Origin: Atherix ibis
Taxonomy: Eukaryota; Arthropoda; Insecta; Diptera; Athericidae
Direction of reading: 5' to 3'
Assembly: GCA_958298945.1 (NCBI GenBank)
Contig: OY282607.1
Coordinates: forward strand, 48,151,020 to 48,215,019
DNA length: 64,000 nucleotides
The position numbers and the translations under genes are program-made. This document shows positions 21,144 to 31,400 of this stretch, piece after piece. Below the pieces are notes generated by a model. That model had not been told where the DNA came from, searched no databases, and saw only the letters and a program-made list of their open reading frames with translations. The first letter of the stretch is position 1, and each line of letters opens with the position of its first letter.

Positions 21144-21723
21144 CCAGGGGTATAAGCTTAAATCCGCTGTTTGGTCGTAGATGGCGTAAGTGAGGGTATT
21201 TAGCTACCATGGGCACGCCATACCTTTTTTTTATGAGTTTGACATCTGTCACCATTAATCAGTGCACATTGTCAGCAATTTCGTACAACAACATACATTT
21301 TTCCTTTGGTAATCATGTCTACTTTTGTGCCAGAAAAATAGCATATGAGGTAAGCTTTGCTTTTCTGCTTCAATTTGAAGAAATCGGCTGCCGAATCGCA
21401 TTGAATGCTTATGGAGGCCTATGGTGACAATGCTTTATCGGAAACAACGTGCCGAGATTGGTTTCGTCGGTTCAAAAACGGCAATTTTGACCTTGTGGGA
21501 GAAGAAGCGTGAAGATCGGCCTAAGAAGGTTGAGGACCATCAATTGCAGGCTCTTTTGGACGAAGACGATTTTTTTGGCGTGGTATCCTCAAATTGCCCG
21601 AGGGATGGGAAAAATTTGTAGCTAGCGAGGGGAAGTACTTTGAGTAAATTTGTTTTTGGTTTCTATGAAAAAAACATATTTTTTTTTGACTAAAAATCAC
21701 CGGATATAAGCTTATAAACCTGG
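21144..21723 (+). mobile_element. Mariner C1, mauritiana-like, internally deleted
   Basis: 580 bp. The left end CCAGGGGTATAAGCTTAAAT and the right end, reverse complement CCAGGTTTATAAGCTTATAT, are flanked by TA. The CCAGGTGTA start and the protein remains (LLFCFNLKKSAAESH, CRDWFRRFKNGNFDL, DHQLQALLDEDD) recall the mauritiana subfamily that includes Mos1. The frame jumps directly from the DEDD helix to FFWRGILKLPEGWEKFVAS, so the whole catalytic domain is deleted, leaving the N-terminal half of the DNA-binding domain and the C-terminus. It is non-autonomous and is inserted in the R1-like copy M2. Confidence 0.88.
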
Positions 21724-22549
21724 TATTTGTACAAAAATTCCTTTTTTCTTGTTGTTTTTATTATATCCTTTTTTTGAATTTTTATTTCAATAACCTACAA
21801 ATAGAGTTAAGTCCAGGCACCTTTATTGAAAAAAGGTAAAATATATACAGTAGAAAATATTACAATTGGAGAAACTCGAACACTGAAAAATGATTACACG
21901 AAATACAAATTATCAAATGTACAAGCATTATTCGAGAGTTAAAATAAAAACGCTTCGATAACTGACCACATTGATCTTGTGTCATTTTTATAGATTAATT
22001 GTATTATTAACTTTATTAAAACTAAATATATTCAATCTATAAGAATTTAATTAAACTATTCAATGTCGTATATAAATGTTAATACACAAAATGAGTTTTC
22101 ATGATGATCATAGGAAGTTTGAAGGTCACACTGAACTGAACTGATGTAGTGTAAATAATTTGAGCAAAAAATCCGTAAATTGGCTTCAACTCACATAAAA
22201 TACTCGTAATAGCAAAAAAGCTTCTATTCAGTAGATTTTCAATCTCTGTTTTTTTTTAATAATATTTCGGTTAAAGCAAAAAGTGGTCAATTTCTATGTT
22301 GTTGTATAAACAAAGAAATGAAATAATAAGAAATTCCCGGAACAAATTCGAGAACATTCCATTCATTCAGTTTTGTATGTAGTATCTACAATCATAAAAC
22401 ATACTGGAATTTTTTGTGGAAGTCTAAACTAATATTCTTTAGCGCTTATTCTAAGTAGTAGTTTTGAACTGAACTTTAATATGCACGACTGATTCCAGCA
22501 AAATAATTCAATGCTTTACCTAACTGGTAGAACTTTTTAGGTTTTTTAC
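21724..22549. other. Mostly gene-free
   Basis: The first 90 bases continue the R1-like M2 copy (ATTTCAATAACCTACAAATA at about 21785 matches the 11-kb copy at 11350). The remaining sequence is AT-rich without recognisable content. Confidence 0.45.
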
Positions 22550-22560
22550 CTAACTATCAA

Positions 22561-23342
22561 ATGGAAAATGCTTTTCCTAACTATCATTTTTCGTCAAAAC
22601 GCGGAATGGAAAACGGCATCCCACAAGGATCCCCTCTATCTACGATCCTATATATATATATATATTCCCCTCTATCTACGATTAAATATATATATTCTAT
22701 CTACGATCCTATATATATACAAGAATCCCCTCTATCTACGATTAAATATATATATTCACTCCCATCTTCTATTATCCTTCAAACATTACATATATGCTAA
22801 CAATATTTCTGTACTTGTATCTGGTGCTGATCTTCAACATCAAACTTATAACGCCATCCGCAATATCAACACTTGGAGCACCATAAACGGTGCGGTCATT
22901 TGTACATCGAACCTATCTTGCCTTCATGTTTGCAGAAAAAACATGTAATGTATCTGATTCGTTACTGGGCCCCTTCCCTTTCCACCCAAAAGATTCCATG
23001 AAAATCCTTGGTATCTCAATTGCCCGTGGAGGAAAATTAACTCTTCAGATTAACAATGCTCTCCGAATGGTTAAAATTCTAGTTATCAGCAAAAGTAAAT
23101 TAAGACAAAGTGAGGCAATTAGAGTACCCAACGCCGTTTTGGACGGAACCTTACTCTATAGCCACACTATAGGTGTCAGTGTGGCAATAGCAGGGAAAGA
23201 GCTAGTCGAGGCAGCGGTAAACCGTTGCATTAGACTAGCCAGTGAAGCACATCGGACATCTCCGGTGGAATCCATACTGATAGAAACTGCTCGAAAACCT
23301 ATCTCTTTCTATTTTCAAAAATCTCGCTTAAATCTACAATAA
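22561..23342 (+). pseudogene. I-like reverse transcriptase remnant
   Basis: ENGIPQGSPLSTILY is the PQG-SPLS loop. After repeats it is followed by YANNISVLVSGADLQHQTYN, where the catalytic YADD has become YANN, so polymerase activity is lost. The 22890-23342 frame holds MKILGISIARGGKLTLQINN (the KFLGI-D--L-W--HI motif) and AVNRCIRLASEAHRTSPVES (thumb and linker region, usually LRIA-GA-RTSP-ESL). At least three frames are needed to read it. Confidence 0.85.
22634..22760. repeat. Tandem duplications inside the RT motif
   Basis: The unit CCCCTCTATCTACGAT plus an AT-alternating stretch (TAAATATATATAT or CCTATATATATA) appears about four times in direct order. It duplicates the codons for SPLSTI within the PQGSPLS loop. 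Confidence 0.85.
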
Positions 23343-23559
23343 TTTACCCCGTCCACACAAAACTCCCTCAGTTCAAAAAGGAATTCATCATCGCTATCCT
23401 CATTAATATCCCACCTTGAAAGCAATTTATCCATCAACCCCCTAGTTTTCCAAACTTCCCTTCCAAATCCAGATTGGAAACCGTGGTTGGGAGCAAAGTT
23501 GAAAGTGACTGCTTCTCTTGACACGTTTAAGGAGGCTAGTACTGATCCGTCCACGTATA

Positions 23560-24332
23560 GGAAACTTTTTCTTGAGCAGTTGGACGAATTAAAAGATCAT
23601 CGACTGTTGTTCACGGATGCCGCCGCTGACACCAATACTAAATTTTTTTTCGGTGGTCGAACTTTTTTCCCCCTTATAGGGGGAGCTGTCGGCCGTCAAA
23701 ACAGCAATTGAAATTGTGAAAAATATTTCCACCCAAGGAGCGTTTTTATTTTTAGCGACAGCGTTGCCACCCTTAAAGCCATTTGTGCTCCATCGAGTGA
23801 CCCAGTACTTAGCGCAATTCGTCATAGCCTGCTTAGCAATAGGAGTGTCGAGTTGCAATAGGTGCCGGGGCATGTGGGAATTGTGGGCGATGAAAGTGGT
23901 GACAAGTTGGGTGGAGAAACACTCTGTCGACCAGTGATCACAGTCATTCCCAATCTGCCTCGCCTACTAAAAGAATGGCAACTAACACTATTAGCAATCC
24001 GCAGATACGATGACTGGAGGAATAGCGACACATTTTTGTCGTTTCATTGGATAATTGCCTATTCAACATCCATACCAAAAGTCTGGGCGTGGAAGCTCCT
24101 CAGAATCCTGATTGGACATACTGCTCGTACTCATAACTTCTTTTTTGGCAAGACCTATCGTCCCTTAAGCCATTCCTGTGGCACCCATTTCACTATCATC
24201 CATATTCTACATGAATGCCACATAACCAAGAATTATTTCGCGAGCATTGTGGAGCTCCTGGATCAAACAAGTCCATTCCCTAGTCTCCTATTTAAACTTC
24301 TAAAACATACCAATCTGCTCCACAAAATATAA
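23560..24332 (+). pseudogene. I-like RNase H and C-terminal domain remnant
   Basis: HRLLFTDAAADTNTKFFFGG is the first RNase H strand with its Asp. Frame-shifted LSAVKTAIEIVKNISTQ carries the helix where the Glu normally sits, then FSDSVATLKAI holds the second Asp. VPGHVGIVGDESGDKLGGE is the strand-helix with the His and last Asp region. The frame 23862-24332 continues with RRYDDWRNSDTFLSFH, GHTARTHNFFF and ILHECHITKN, a C-terminal cysteine/histidine-containing region as in I-type elements. Two frameshifts separate the catalytic residues. Confidence 0.85.
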
Positions 24333-24357
24333 CAAAATTCTTAATATTCTATACTAC

Positions 24358-24454
24358 TTACTACAGACCAGTCTCTCTCAGATAACTTTACACAAGTTAT
24401 CTGAGAGAGACTGGTCTGTAGTAACCGTGAAGCTATACCAAATAGCTTCACGGT
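24358..24454. repeat. Two consecutive perfect hairpins
   Basis: The first is a 31-bp perfect inverted repeat (24358-24388 and 24394-24424; left arm begins TTACTACAGACCAGTCTCTC) with a 5-base loop. The second is a 13-bp perfect inverted repeat (24424-24436 and 24442-24454, ACCGTGAAGCTAT) with another 5-base loop, starting at the last base of the first. They lie 25 bp past the I-like element. Perfect pairing implies recent origin or selection. Confidence 0.92.
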
Positions 24455-26009
24455 CGTGACACTATGAAGTGGCCTCTGGCACATGTCTAAGGTACCTTAC
24501 AAACAACAACAATTCAATGCTTTTAGTTTGTCGAAGCAAACGAATTGAACGAATGAAAATGTATAAGAAGTGTCATGAAAGTGTGTGGAAAGTATTCATG
24601 ATGATATGTGTAGGGAAGTTCAATTTTCTAGTCAAGTTGACTTTAGGGCATAAAGAAGTTCACTACTGACTGCTATTGATTGGACTTGTAGTACATAATC
24701 TACATTCATTGTCACTTGGCTACTGTGCTTTTGTGGTTGAATCACGGGCACTCCACTTAGTATGTCTCTGTGTCAATTTATACGCCATCAAATGCCAATA
24801 TACTGAACACTTCAGACCACTGACTCTGTCTCCCGGGATACTGTTATCAAAACTATTGATTTTTAATAAACTTGCCAATGTATGGTCGTCTCCGTGGTGA
24901 GTTTCACTTTCCCTGCTCCCAAACACTATCTCTGCATAGCATGGAAACTTGGCCACAACAAAACCGTCCTCGATTTTCTGTGTTCGTATCAATCGATAAT
25001 ATCGAGTTTGATGATTGGTCTTCGGCCATTTACAATAAAAAAAATTCATGAATTGATTTGTCACCACATAAACTCACATTAGAAGTTTCCGCGCATACTG
25101 TTGAAAATAATAATTTTCATTTTTTTTTTTTACTAATTGAAGAAATTAGTAAAAGTTCAATTTCACGAGTCCATGATTTCTAGATAGTTTTAATATTTTT
25201 GTTTTTAATTAATGGAGCAAATGTTATTTTTGTTTGAAAATTCAATTTTAATTCAATAATCAATATATTCGCCCAAAAAGTCGATTTGTTTCAGGACTTT
25301 TTCAATTTAAATTAGTTTTTCTTGTCCCAAAGTTTAATGTTTTGACTATCAAGTTCGATAGACTATAAAAACCGAAATGGCAGTTTTTTGTGCTTGAAAA
25401 ACCACGTTTTAGTAGTAATTAAGTTTCTCCTTGAAATTCCTTATATAAGTACACTGTGATTAGTTAGAAAAGACTGTCATATGAAACTTTTTACAAATTC
25501 AATTAATTGTTTTGAAACTTTTTGTTAATAGAATTTTTGTGTTAAATTTAAGTTTTCGCAAAATTTAATCATTAAATAAAAATAACATTTTACAAGTGCT
25601 AAAATCAGTGTATTAGAGACTAAACATATTGGTTGGAGGGTCATGTGACATTTATACAACACATACTATACCAATAATATTAAATCGAATTTATGGAGTT
25701 TTTTCGTTATAAAGGACAGGTTTTATGTTATTAGTTATTTAGGATTTGAGTTATGAACTTGTAATTATTGTTATTATCGATGAGTGCGTGTAGTTTCCAT
25801 ATAATTTCGTGTTTTATATGAATCGAAAAAATAAAAACACATCCTTACAAGTCCATCATGTGAAAGTAGAATTTCTATTATGTAAAAGTCTTGCCAAGAT
25901 TCTTTTTTGTGACCTAATCGATTTTTACTAAATATAAATACCAAAAGAAATATTTTATTATTAACTGTAAAAAAATCAATTTTCAAAATCCGTGACATTT
26001 TTAGTTTTA
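24455..26009. other. Gene-free AT-rich stretch
   Basis: Several ORFs of 60-115 codons (for example 24720-25067 minus) show no recognisable motif. No terminal repeats seen. Confidence 0.4.
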
Positions 26010-26480
26010 TTAAGAGTCCTTCGTCCTATTTGAAATAAATTCATTATCATCAATGGCGCGAAAATTGGGAGTCCAGTTTCGGCCTGCTAAATCAAAAAAG
26101 AATTCCAGTTCGACGCGCCACTGAAAACAGGGTCTACCTCGTTTTCTGCGACTATAAATAAAGCCACTGTAGACTTTTCGGGTAAGCTCTTCCAAAGATC
26201 TTAATAAAGATCCATATGGATTAAGCCCACCGCAGCCTCTGCCGCATCCTTACGGATAAAATCCACCGCGGCCGAAAATCTCGAATGTCAATAAAAGTGC
26301 GCAATGGTTTTTGTTAAGAATCCAAATATCCGAAGCACTCGTTTCAATGTTATTGTCAGAATCTTAGACTCACTGAAGTAGGCTCTATTTGCTATGTTAT
26401 TATCGGCTGCGACCCTTGACCCCAAACCAACAAATTATTTAACTCTTTCGAAGCTATTTTCTCCTATGTTTATGCGACTA
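26010..26480 (-). pseudogene. RTE-like reverse transcriptase C-terminal remnant
   Basis: Reading the minus strand, INIGENSFERVK is followed by GLGSRVAADNNIANRAYFS, matching the pattern I-----ER--KF-YLGS-V--DN seen downstream of RT in RTE-like insect elements. After decay, MDLYxDLWKSL then RRKRGRPCFQWRVELE and GRNWTPNFRAIDD match the terminal motif RR-GRP--RW-D-V--DL---G-RNW. There are multiple stops. Its upstream side is cut by the mariner C2 boundary at 26487, so C2 probably inserted into it. Confidence 0.65.
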
Positions 26481-26486
26481 CTGCTA

Positions 26487-27613
26487 CCAGGTGTATAAGC
26501 TTAAATCCGCTGTTTTTTAGTAAAAAAAACGCATGTTTTTTTTTCATAGAAAGCAAAAACAAATTTATTCAAAGTACTTGCCCTCGCTAGCTACACATTT
26601 TTCCCATCTCTCGGGCAATTTATGGATACCACGCCAAAAAAAATTCCTTCTCTTTGGAGGCAAACCACTCATCAAGCCATTTTCAGACGTCCTCGTAATA
26701 ATCGAAGTGCAGCTGAGCGAGCGCGTTGCCCATCGACGAAAACAGGTGGTAGTCGGAAGGGTCTTTGACAGTTTCACCAGATTTCAACATCTCATAGTAG
26801 ACGACACCCTACTGATCGCACCAAACGCACAACATCGTCTTCCGTCCGAAGCCATTTGGTCTTAGGGAAGATGTTAATGGTTCGCCGGGATCAACCCACA
26901 ATTTGTTGCGTTTAAGATTCTCGAAATATATTCACTTTCCATCGCCTGTCACAATCCGATGCAGCAACGACTTTCTTTTTGTCTGCCGAGCAAGATTTCG
27001 TATGTGTTTTAGCGTCGCTCCATCTGCCTATCGTTCAATTCATGCGGCACCCATTTTACGATCTTTTCAATCTTCCCCATGGCACGCAGACGGATGGAAA
27101 TTGCTGGTTGAGTAACACCCAATTGCTTCGCGAGCATTTTTTGCAATTGGGTATCGTTTTCGTCGCAAAGAGCCTGCAATTGATGGTCCTCAACCTTCCT
27201 AGGCCGATTTTCACGCTTCTTCTCCCACAAGTCAACCGACGAAACCAATCTCGGCCCGTTGAAACCAATCAACCGACGAAACCAATCTTTGAACCGACGA
27301 AACCAATCTCGGCACGTTGTTTGCGGTAAAGCATTGTCACCATAGGCCTCCATAAGCATTCAATGCGATTCGGCAGCCGATTTCTTCAAATTGAAGCAGA
27401 AAAGCAGAGCTTTCCGCATATGCTCTTTTTTTGGCACAAAACTAGACACGCTTACCAAAGGAAAAATGTATGTTGTTGTACGAAATTACTGACAATGTGC
27501 ACTGATTAATATTGACAGATGTCAAACTCATAAAAAAAAAGTATGGCGTGCCCATGGTAGCTTAACACGCTCATTAAGAGTATGGCGTGCCCATGGTAGC
27601 TTAATACGCTGAT
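26487..27613 (-). mobile_element. Mariner C2, mauritiana-like, truncated at its 5' end
   Basis: The 3' TIR CCAGGTGTATAAGCTTAAAT starts at 26487 next to TA. The opposite TIR is missing: similarity to C1 stops at about 27613, inside the 5' untranslated region. There a 39-bp tandem duplication (27541-27579 and from 27580, GTATGGCGTGCCCATGGTAG) marks the break. Confidence 0.88.
26565..27420 (-). pseudogene. Mariner C2 transposase, second catalytic Asp deleted
   Basis: Minus-strand reading from the N-terminal side gives LLFCFNLKKSAAESH, then MLMEAYGDNALPQTTCRDWF. A small duplication repeats WFRR and part of the following residues two to three times (27240-27310). Then KVEDHQLQALCDENDTQLQK, KQLGVTQPAISIRLRAMGKI, and the linker WVPHELNDRQMERR. 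In other frames a decayed first-Asp block is followed by a jump from about 26777 to the third-Asp block. The C-terminus RGIHKLPERWEKCVASEGKY FE is well preserved. The HQD/HDN block is absent. Confidence 0.85.
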
Positions 27614-28439
27614 TACTCCGAGCCCTACCAAGTCACTACGAGCCCTACCAAATTTCTCTGGAGTAAAGCTACTCTCACAGACCTGTTCGTTCTCCAAAAC
27701 TTCTTTCTTTTTACCTGTGAATCCTCTTCTCTGCTCTTCGTTATTCACTATAATTTTCTATGCGTACCCGTGTTTGCTGAAAATGCAGCATGGTTTGGGT
27801 GGTATCGTATCGCCTGAATACGGGCTCCCTAGCTGCTAAAGTCTCCAAGTATGATTTTTGTTTAATTTGTTTGAAATTAATTATTTTAATAAATATTGAC
27901 CTTCCTATATTAGCATTTACATGGCTGTATGTTTGTTTATATGTAAGGTCCTTTAGGCATGCGTCAGGAGTTATTTTAAAGTGCCACGGTCATTTGGTGA
28001 CTTCATTGTAAGAACCTATCTAAACGATACAGGTCTGTGATTAGTAGGGTAGAATAGTGAGAGTTTTGTTAGATTTAGTGGAGCAGATTACAATGTTATG
28101 AGACTGAATATAAGGCTTTGGAATGGATTTATTTCAGTAAATATCTTCACAGTGGGGAGAATTATGCTCGCGAAGTAATTTTATGTCAGCAGAAATTCTT
28201 ATAATAAGTGAATGATGGTAAACTGAGTTTACAGAATTAGCATAAAGCGCGATTGGTACTACCAAAAATAAAATCATGGGTGGGAGTAGTATATAAAATC
28301 CAGATTCTGAGGAGCTTACGGATCCAACATTTCTGTATGGGTCTTGATTAGACTGAATTATTAGTATTTGCATAATGAGTCGTCAAGAAAGTGTCACTAT
28401 TCGTCCAGCCTAAGTGTCTGCATATGGTGTTAGTGGCCA
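27614..28439. other. No gene recognised
   Basis: At 27617-27650 CGAGCCCTACCAA occurs twice 18 bp apart. The rest is AT-rich with short unrecognised ORFs. Confidence 0.4.
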
Positions 28440-28670
28440 TTCTGTGAGCATAGTGTGTCAGAAAATTTACTCAGGCAACTTGTCAGCACATTCATTATCC
28501 TAAATTGCCACATGCCATTACCCAACGCAACTGAATACTCCATTACTAAGTAGGCTATGTCGAATTGCGCTAAGTACTGTGTCACCCGATCGACTACGAA
28601 TGGCTTTGAGGGCGACAAGGCTGTCGTTACAAATAATAGCCCTTCGTTGTCTGAGGATGTTTCTTTATAG
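28440..28670 (-). pseudogene. I-like RNase H fragment
   Basis: Minus-strand reading NDSLVALKAIRSRSGDTVLS and AIRHSLLSNG matches FSDSVATLKAI and AIRHSLLSN of the element at 22550-24332, followed by a decayed W-H-------ECADKLPE. The Asp of FSDS is changed to N. It is a separate 230-bp fragment in the opposite orientation. Confidence 0.75.
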
Positions 28671-28704
28671 ATTTTTTTCTCTCTTTAAATTTATGTACTA
28701 GCAT

Positions 28705-29003
28705 TGTTGCTAACAACGTAATACATCGTGATCTAAATGTTCCCTTTGTTCAGGACCTGTGTATTTCCTGCTATCAAAAATTTCTCTCCCGTTTATCCTA
28801 TCCTCATAATCCACTTGTGAGAGAATTGTCCTATGCTACCATCCCGGGCCTGGAGATTTTCTAGAGTAATCTAACTTCCAGTTGGAGAAACGCCGATGGG
28901 TGTTTACTCCCCCTTCATGATGCATAAAATTGTAAATTAAAATATTACGTAAATATGCTTTTTACAATACAATTGTAGTTACAGATAAAAAATTAAAAAA
29001 AAA
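28705..29003 (+). mobile_element. Jockey-like element J3, 3' end only
   Basis: The last part of ORF2 (V-HRDLNVPFVQDLCISCYQKF in translation, then a deletion near 28845) and the 3' untranslated region with GGAGAAACGCCGATGGGTGT are followed by an A-rich tail ending about 29003. It is nearly colinear with J1 3070-3390. Severe 5' truncation is typical of this class. Confidence 0.9.
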
Positions 29004-30305
29004 TTATATATTTATAAATTCCGGGTTTCTAAAGTGTTGATTCTCAAATTTATACGGGTGATAGTTTCGCTTTACAGTGAATCTAAAGAATAAGTTTTTT
29101 TTTTGAGTTCTGGCGTCAACATTCTTATATTTAAGAAGTAGATGTTAATAAAAAGCTCATTTTTTGTATCGCACTGTCATATTTTTTAGTGTTTCGCTAT
29201 TTCAGATAGCAGAGAACATGGTAACATCTGGTCTTATTCATTTTTAGTCAGATCGCATTTGCCTAGATACAAGCAATAAAACTGATATTGTATTTCAATG
29301 TCGCTTTTTCATTTAGTAAAATTGAAAAAATACTACAATCTGATTAATAATAAAAAATGTAATTAAATAAAAAGAAATAGAAGTCAATTTTCATTCAATA
29401 ATTTAGGAAAAAATTAATGACATTTTCCCAGAATTTTGCACCAAAATATGAACTAAGTATTATTTTAGATAATTATTTTTCTTTCTAATAAAATTTCATA
29501 TAACTTTGGAAATACGCTGATGTGTACAAATTGGCGCCCATCAAATTGTTGATTGTATTTTTCCGAAAATCCATACCGTAGATTATAGAACTACTGGATA
29601 GGCCTCTACAAACATTTTTTTTAACAATACTTACAAAATTAAGAATTTTTATTCCTGACAAAAAACTTCAACACGGAATGGCGTTTTTAAACTCTCCGAA
29701 AGTCTACAAAATTGATGCGCTAGTTTGATATGAAAATAAAAAAAAATTAATATATTTTTTTTTTTTTAAATCAGAAAATTTCCAACACGAAACATTCTTT
29801 ACCTATATTTGCACGTAGTTCGATTTATCACTACCAGGAGTAAATATGGTGACATAAAATTATGTGTTCATATAAGGATATATGAAGAAAATGCCTTCCC
29901 AATAGTTATTTAATCTAAGATACTTTTTTTATCTTATTAAATCTTATTAAGACCTCTGGTGTGATAGCATCGTGTAGAATTGCGACTAAGTAATACATCC
30001 TGTGGTATGTCATTTACTGACCTGAAGTAAAATGCATTTGATTTCAAAATTGCAGAGAGAATATGCAACTTATTTACAAATTTCCCAAAAATAAGTTATT
30101 GTCAGAATATGGTTATTAATGCATTGAACAGTAAAGCCTGAACAGCGCCCAAGGCCCTCGAAGCCTGCAATATATTGAAATTAGTAAATAAAATGCATTT
30201 CTCTCTTCAACTGCTATAAACAATATTTAAAATGTTATTAGTAACAATGTGACTCCAAATTTCCATTTAGTCTTGTACTAGGCTCCTTCATCAATTGTGC
30301 AAATT
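29004..30305. other. Gene-free AT-rich stretch
   Basis: No gene recognised. About 45 bases at 29576-29620 (TAGATTATAGAA then ACTGGATAGGCCTCTA) recur with few changes at 58028-58066, so an unidentified dispersed repeat is present in both places. Confidence 0.4.
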
Positions 30306-31400
30306 TTTATAATTTCCAAATGATGTCACTCCGCGCCTGACCAAGGTGAGGTGCCTTTGGCAGAGACTGGACTAGTGGTGAGGAATACCAGTTTTCCCGG
30401 GTGCTATCACTGCAGATGATAGTACAAGTCCCTTCAAGTATTGGCGAACCCACGGTCCTGAGTGGCCTAGTAGGAATATAGAATTTACAAGGTTTCTTAC
30501 TGGTCACTCCCGAGTGCTTTCACTGCAGATGATAGTAGAAGTCCCTTCAAGTATTGGCGAACCCGTGGTAATGAGTGGCCTTGTAGGAATATGGAATTTA
30601 CAAGGTTTTTAACTGTAGCTCTTTGACTGGGCACTCCGTGCCCGACCAAGCTGAGGTGCCTTTGGCAGAAACGTGGTGGGCATCGCAGGCTCAGTATTAG
30701 GAATGCTGGTGAGGAATACCAGTTTTCCCGGGTGCTATCACTGCAGATGATAGTAGAAGTCCCTTCAAGTATTGGCGAACGCGCGATCCTGAAGGGCCTA
30801 GTAGGAATATAAAATTTACAGGGTTTCTTACTGTAGCTCTCCGGCTGGTCACTCCGTGCCCTACTAAAGTGAGGTGTCTTTGGCAGAAACTTGATGGTCA
30901 TCGCGGACATAGGCTGTATTGCTTGATTGCTTCATGCATAGAACAGGATGGCCGGTTTTGAATAAAGATGGAATTGTAGAGTAGTCAAACTGAGGGCACT
31001 TACCATTGAAGAAATCGAAAGCGGTTCGGAAGCAGTCGTGAAAGATGAAAGAGGGAATCAACGAGTTAAAGATGTGGTTGGAAAAGGGGGGGCTATGGGG
31101 TGGTACTGAGGCAAGTACTGTGGCTCAGTAGGGGTGATACTGAGGCAACCTTTCGAAGAGAGGAAACCATTTTTGAGTGTTCGATTGAATGAAGTAATTT
31201 AAGCAACAAGTCAAAGATGAAATATAGTGCTGAACGGTGGATTTGGGCAAGCTGGGTGCAACCAACTGGATCTAGTTAGCTGGACTGGCGAAATCTAATA
31301 CAAGTATAGAGGTCTGTTTCCAGCATATCTCAATTCCGAGAGTCGTAGGCAGCCCGTGGTATTATGTCTAACGATAGATATGGCACGTAAAACAACAATA
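30306..31400 (+). repeat. GC-richer modular repeat, probable R1-like 3' region
   Basis: Two modules alternate. Module A (GACCAAGGTGAGGTGCCTTT) starts near 30338, 30642 and 30860. Module B (CACTGCAGATGATAGTAGAA then GTCCCTTCAAGTATTGGCGA) starts near 30409, 30520 and 30739. The order is A-B-B-A-B-A. The tail (31330-31395, GTCGTAGGC then TATGTCTAACGATAGATA) resembles 13565-13610 of the R1-like element L1, and TTGGCGAACCC with CCTGAG recurs at 13402-13425. This suggests the 3' untranslated region of an R1-like element with internal duplications. No RT motif is visible here, so the assignment is an inference. Confidence 0.6.

Larger units (their letters stand above)
22550..24332 (+). mobile_element. 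I-like non-LTR retrotransposon, 5'-truncated, with RNase H
   Basis: This plus-strand fragment starts in the RT palm and runs through an RNase H domain to a conserved C-terminal region. The presence of RNase H downstream of RT places it with I-type and related clades, not with Jockey. Several frameshifts separate the blocks, and the RT region is distorted by short tandem duplications (22634-22760). A further RNase H fragment of the same family is at 28440-28670 on the minus strand. Confidence 0.85.

Noticed and set aside
22640..22770. CRISPR-like regular repeats
   Set aside because: The repeats are degenerate tandem duplications of RT-coding sequence with AT tracts, not spaced unique spacers, and the genome is eukaryotic.
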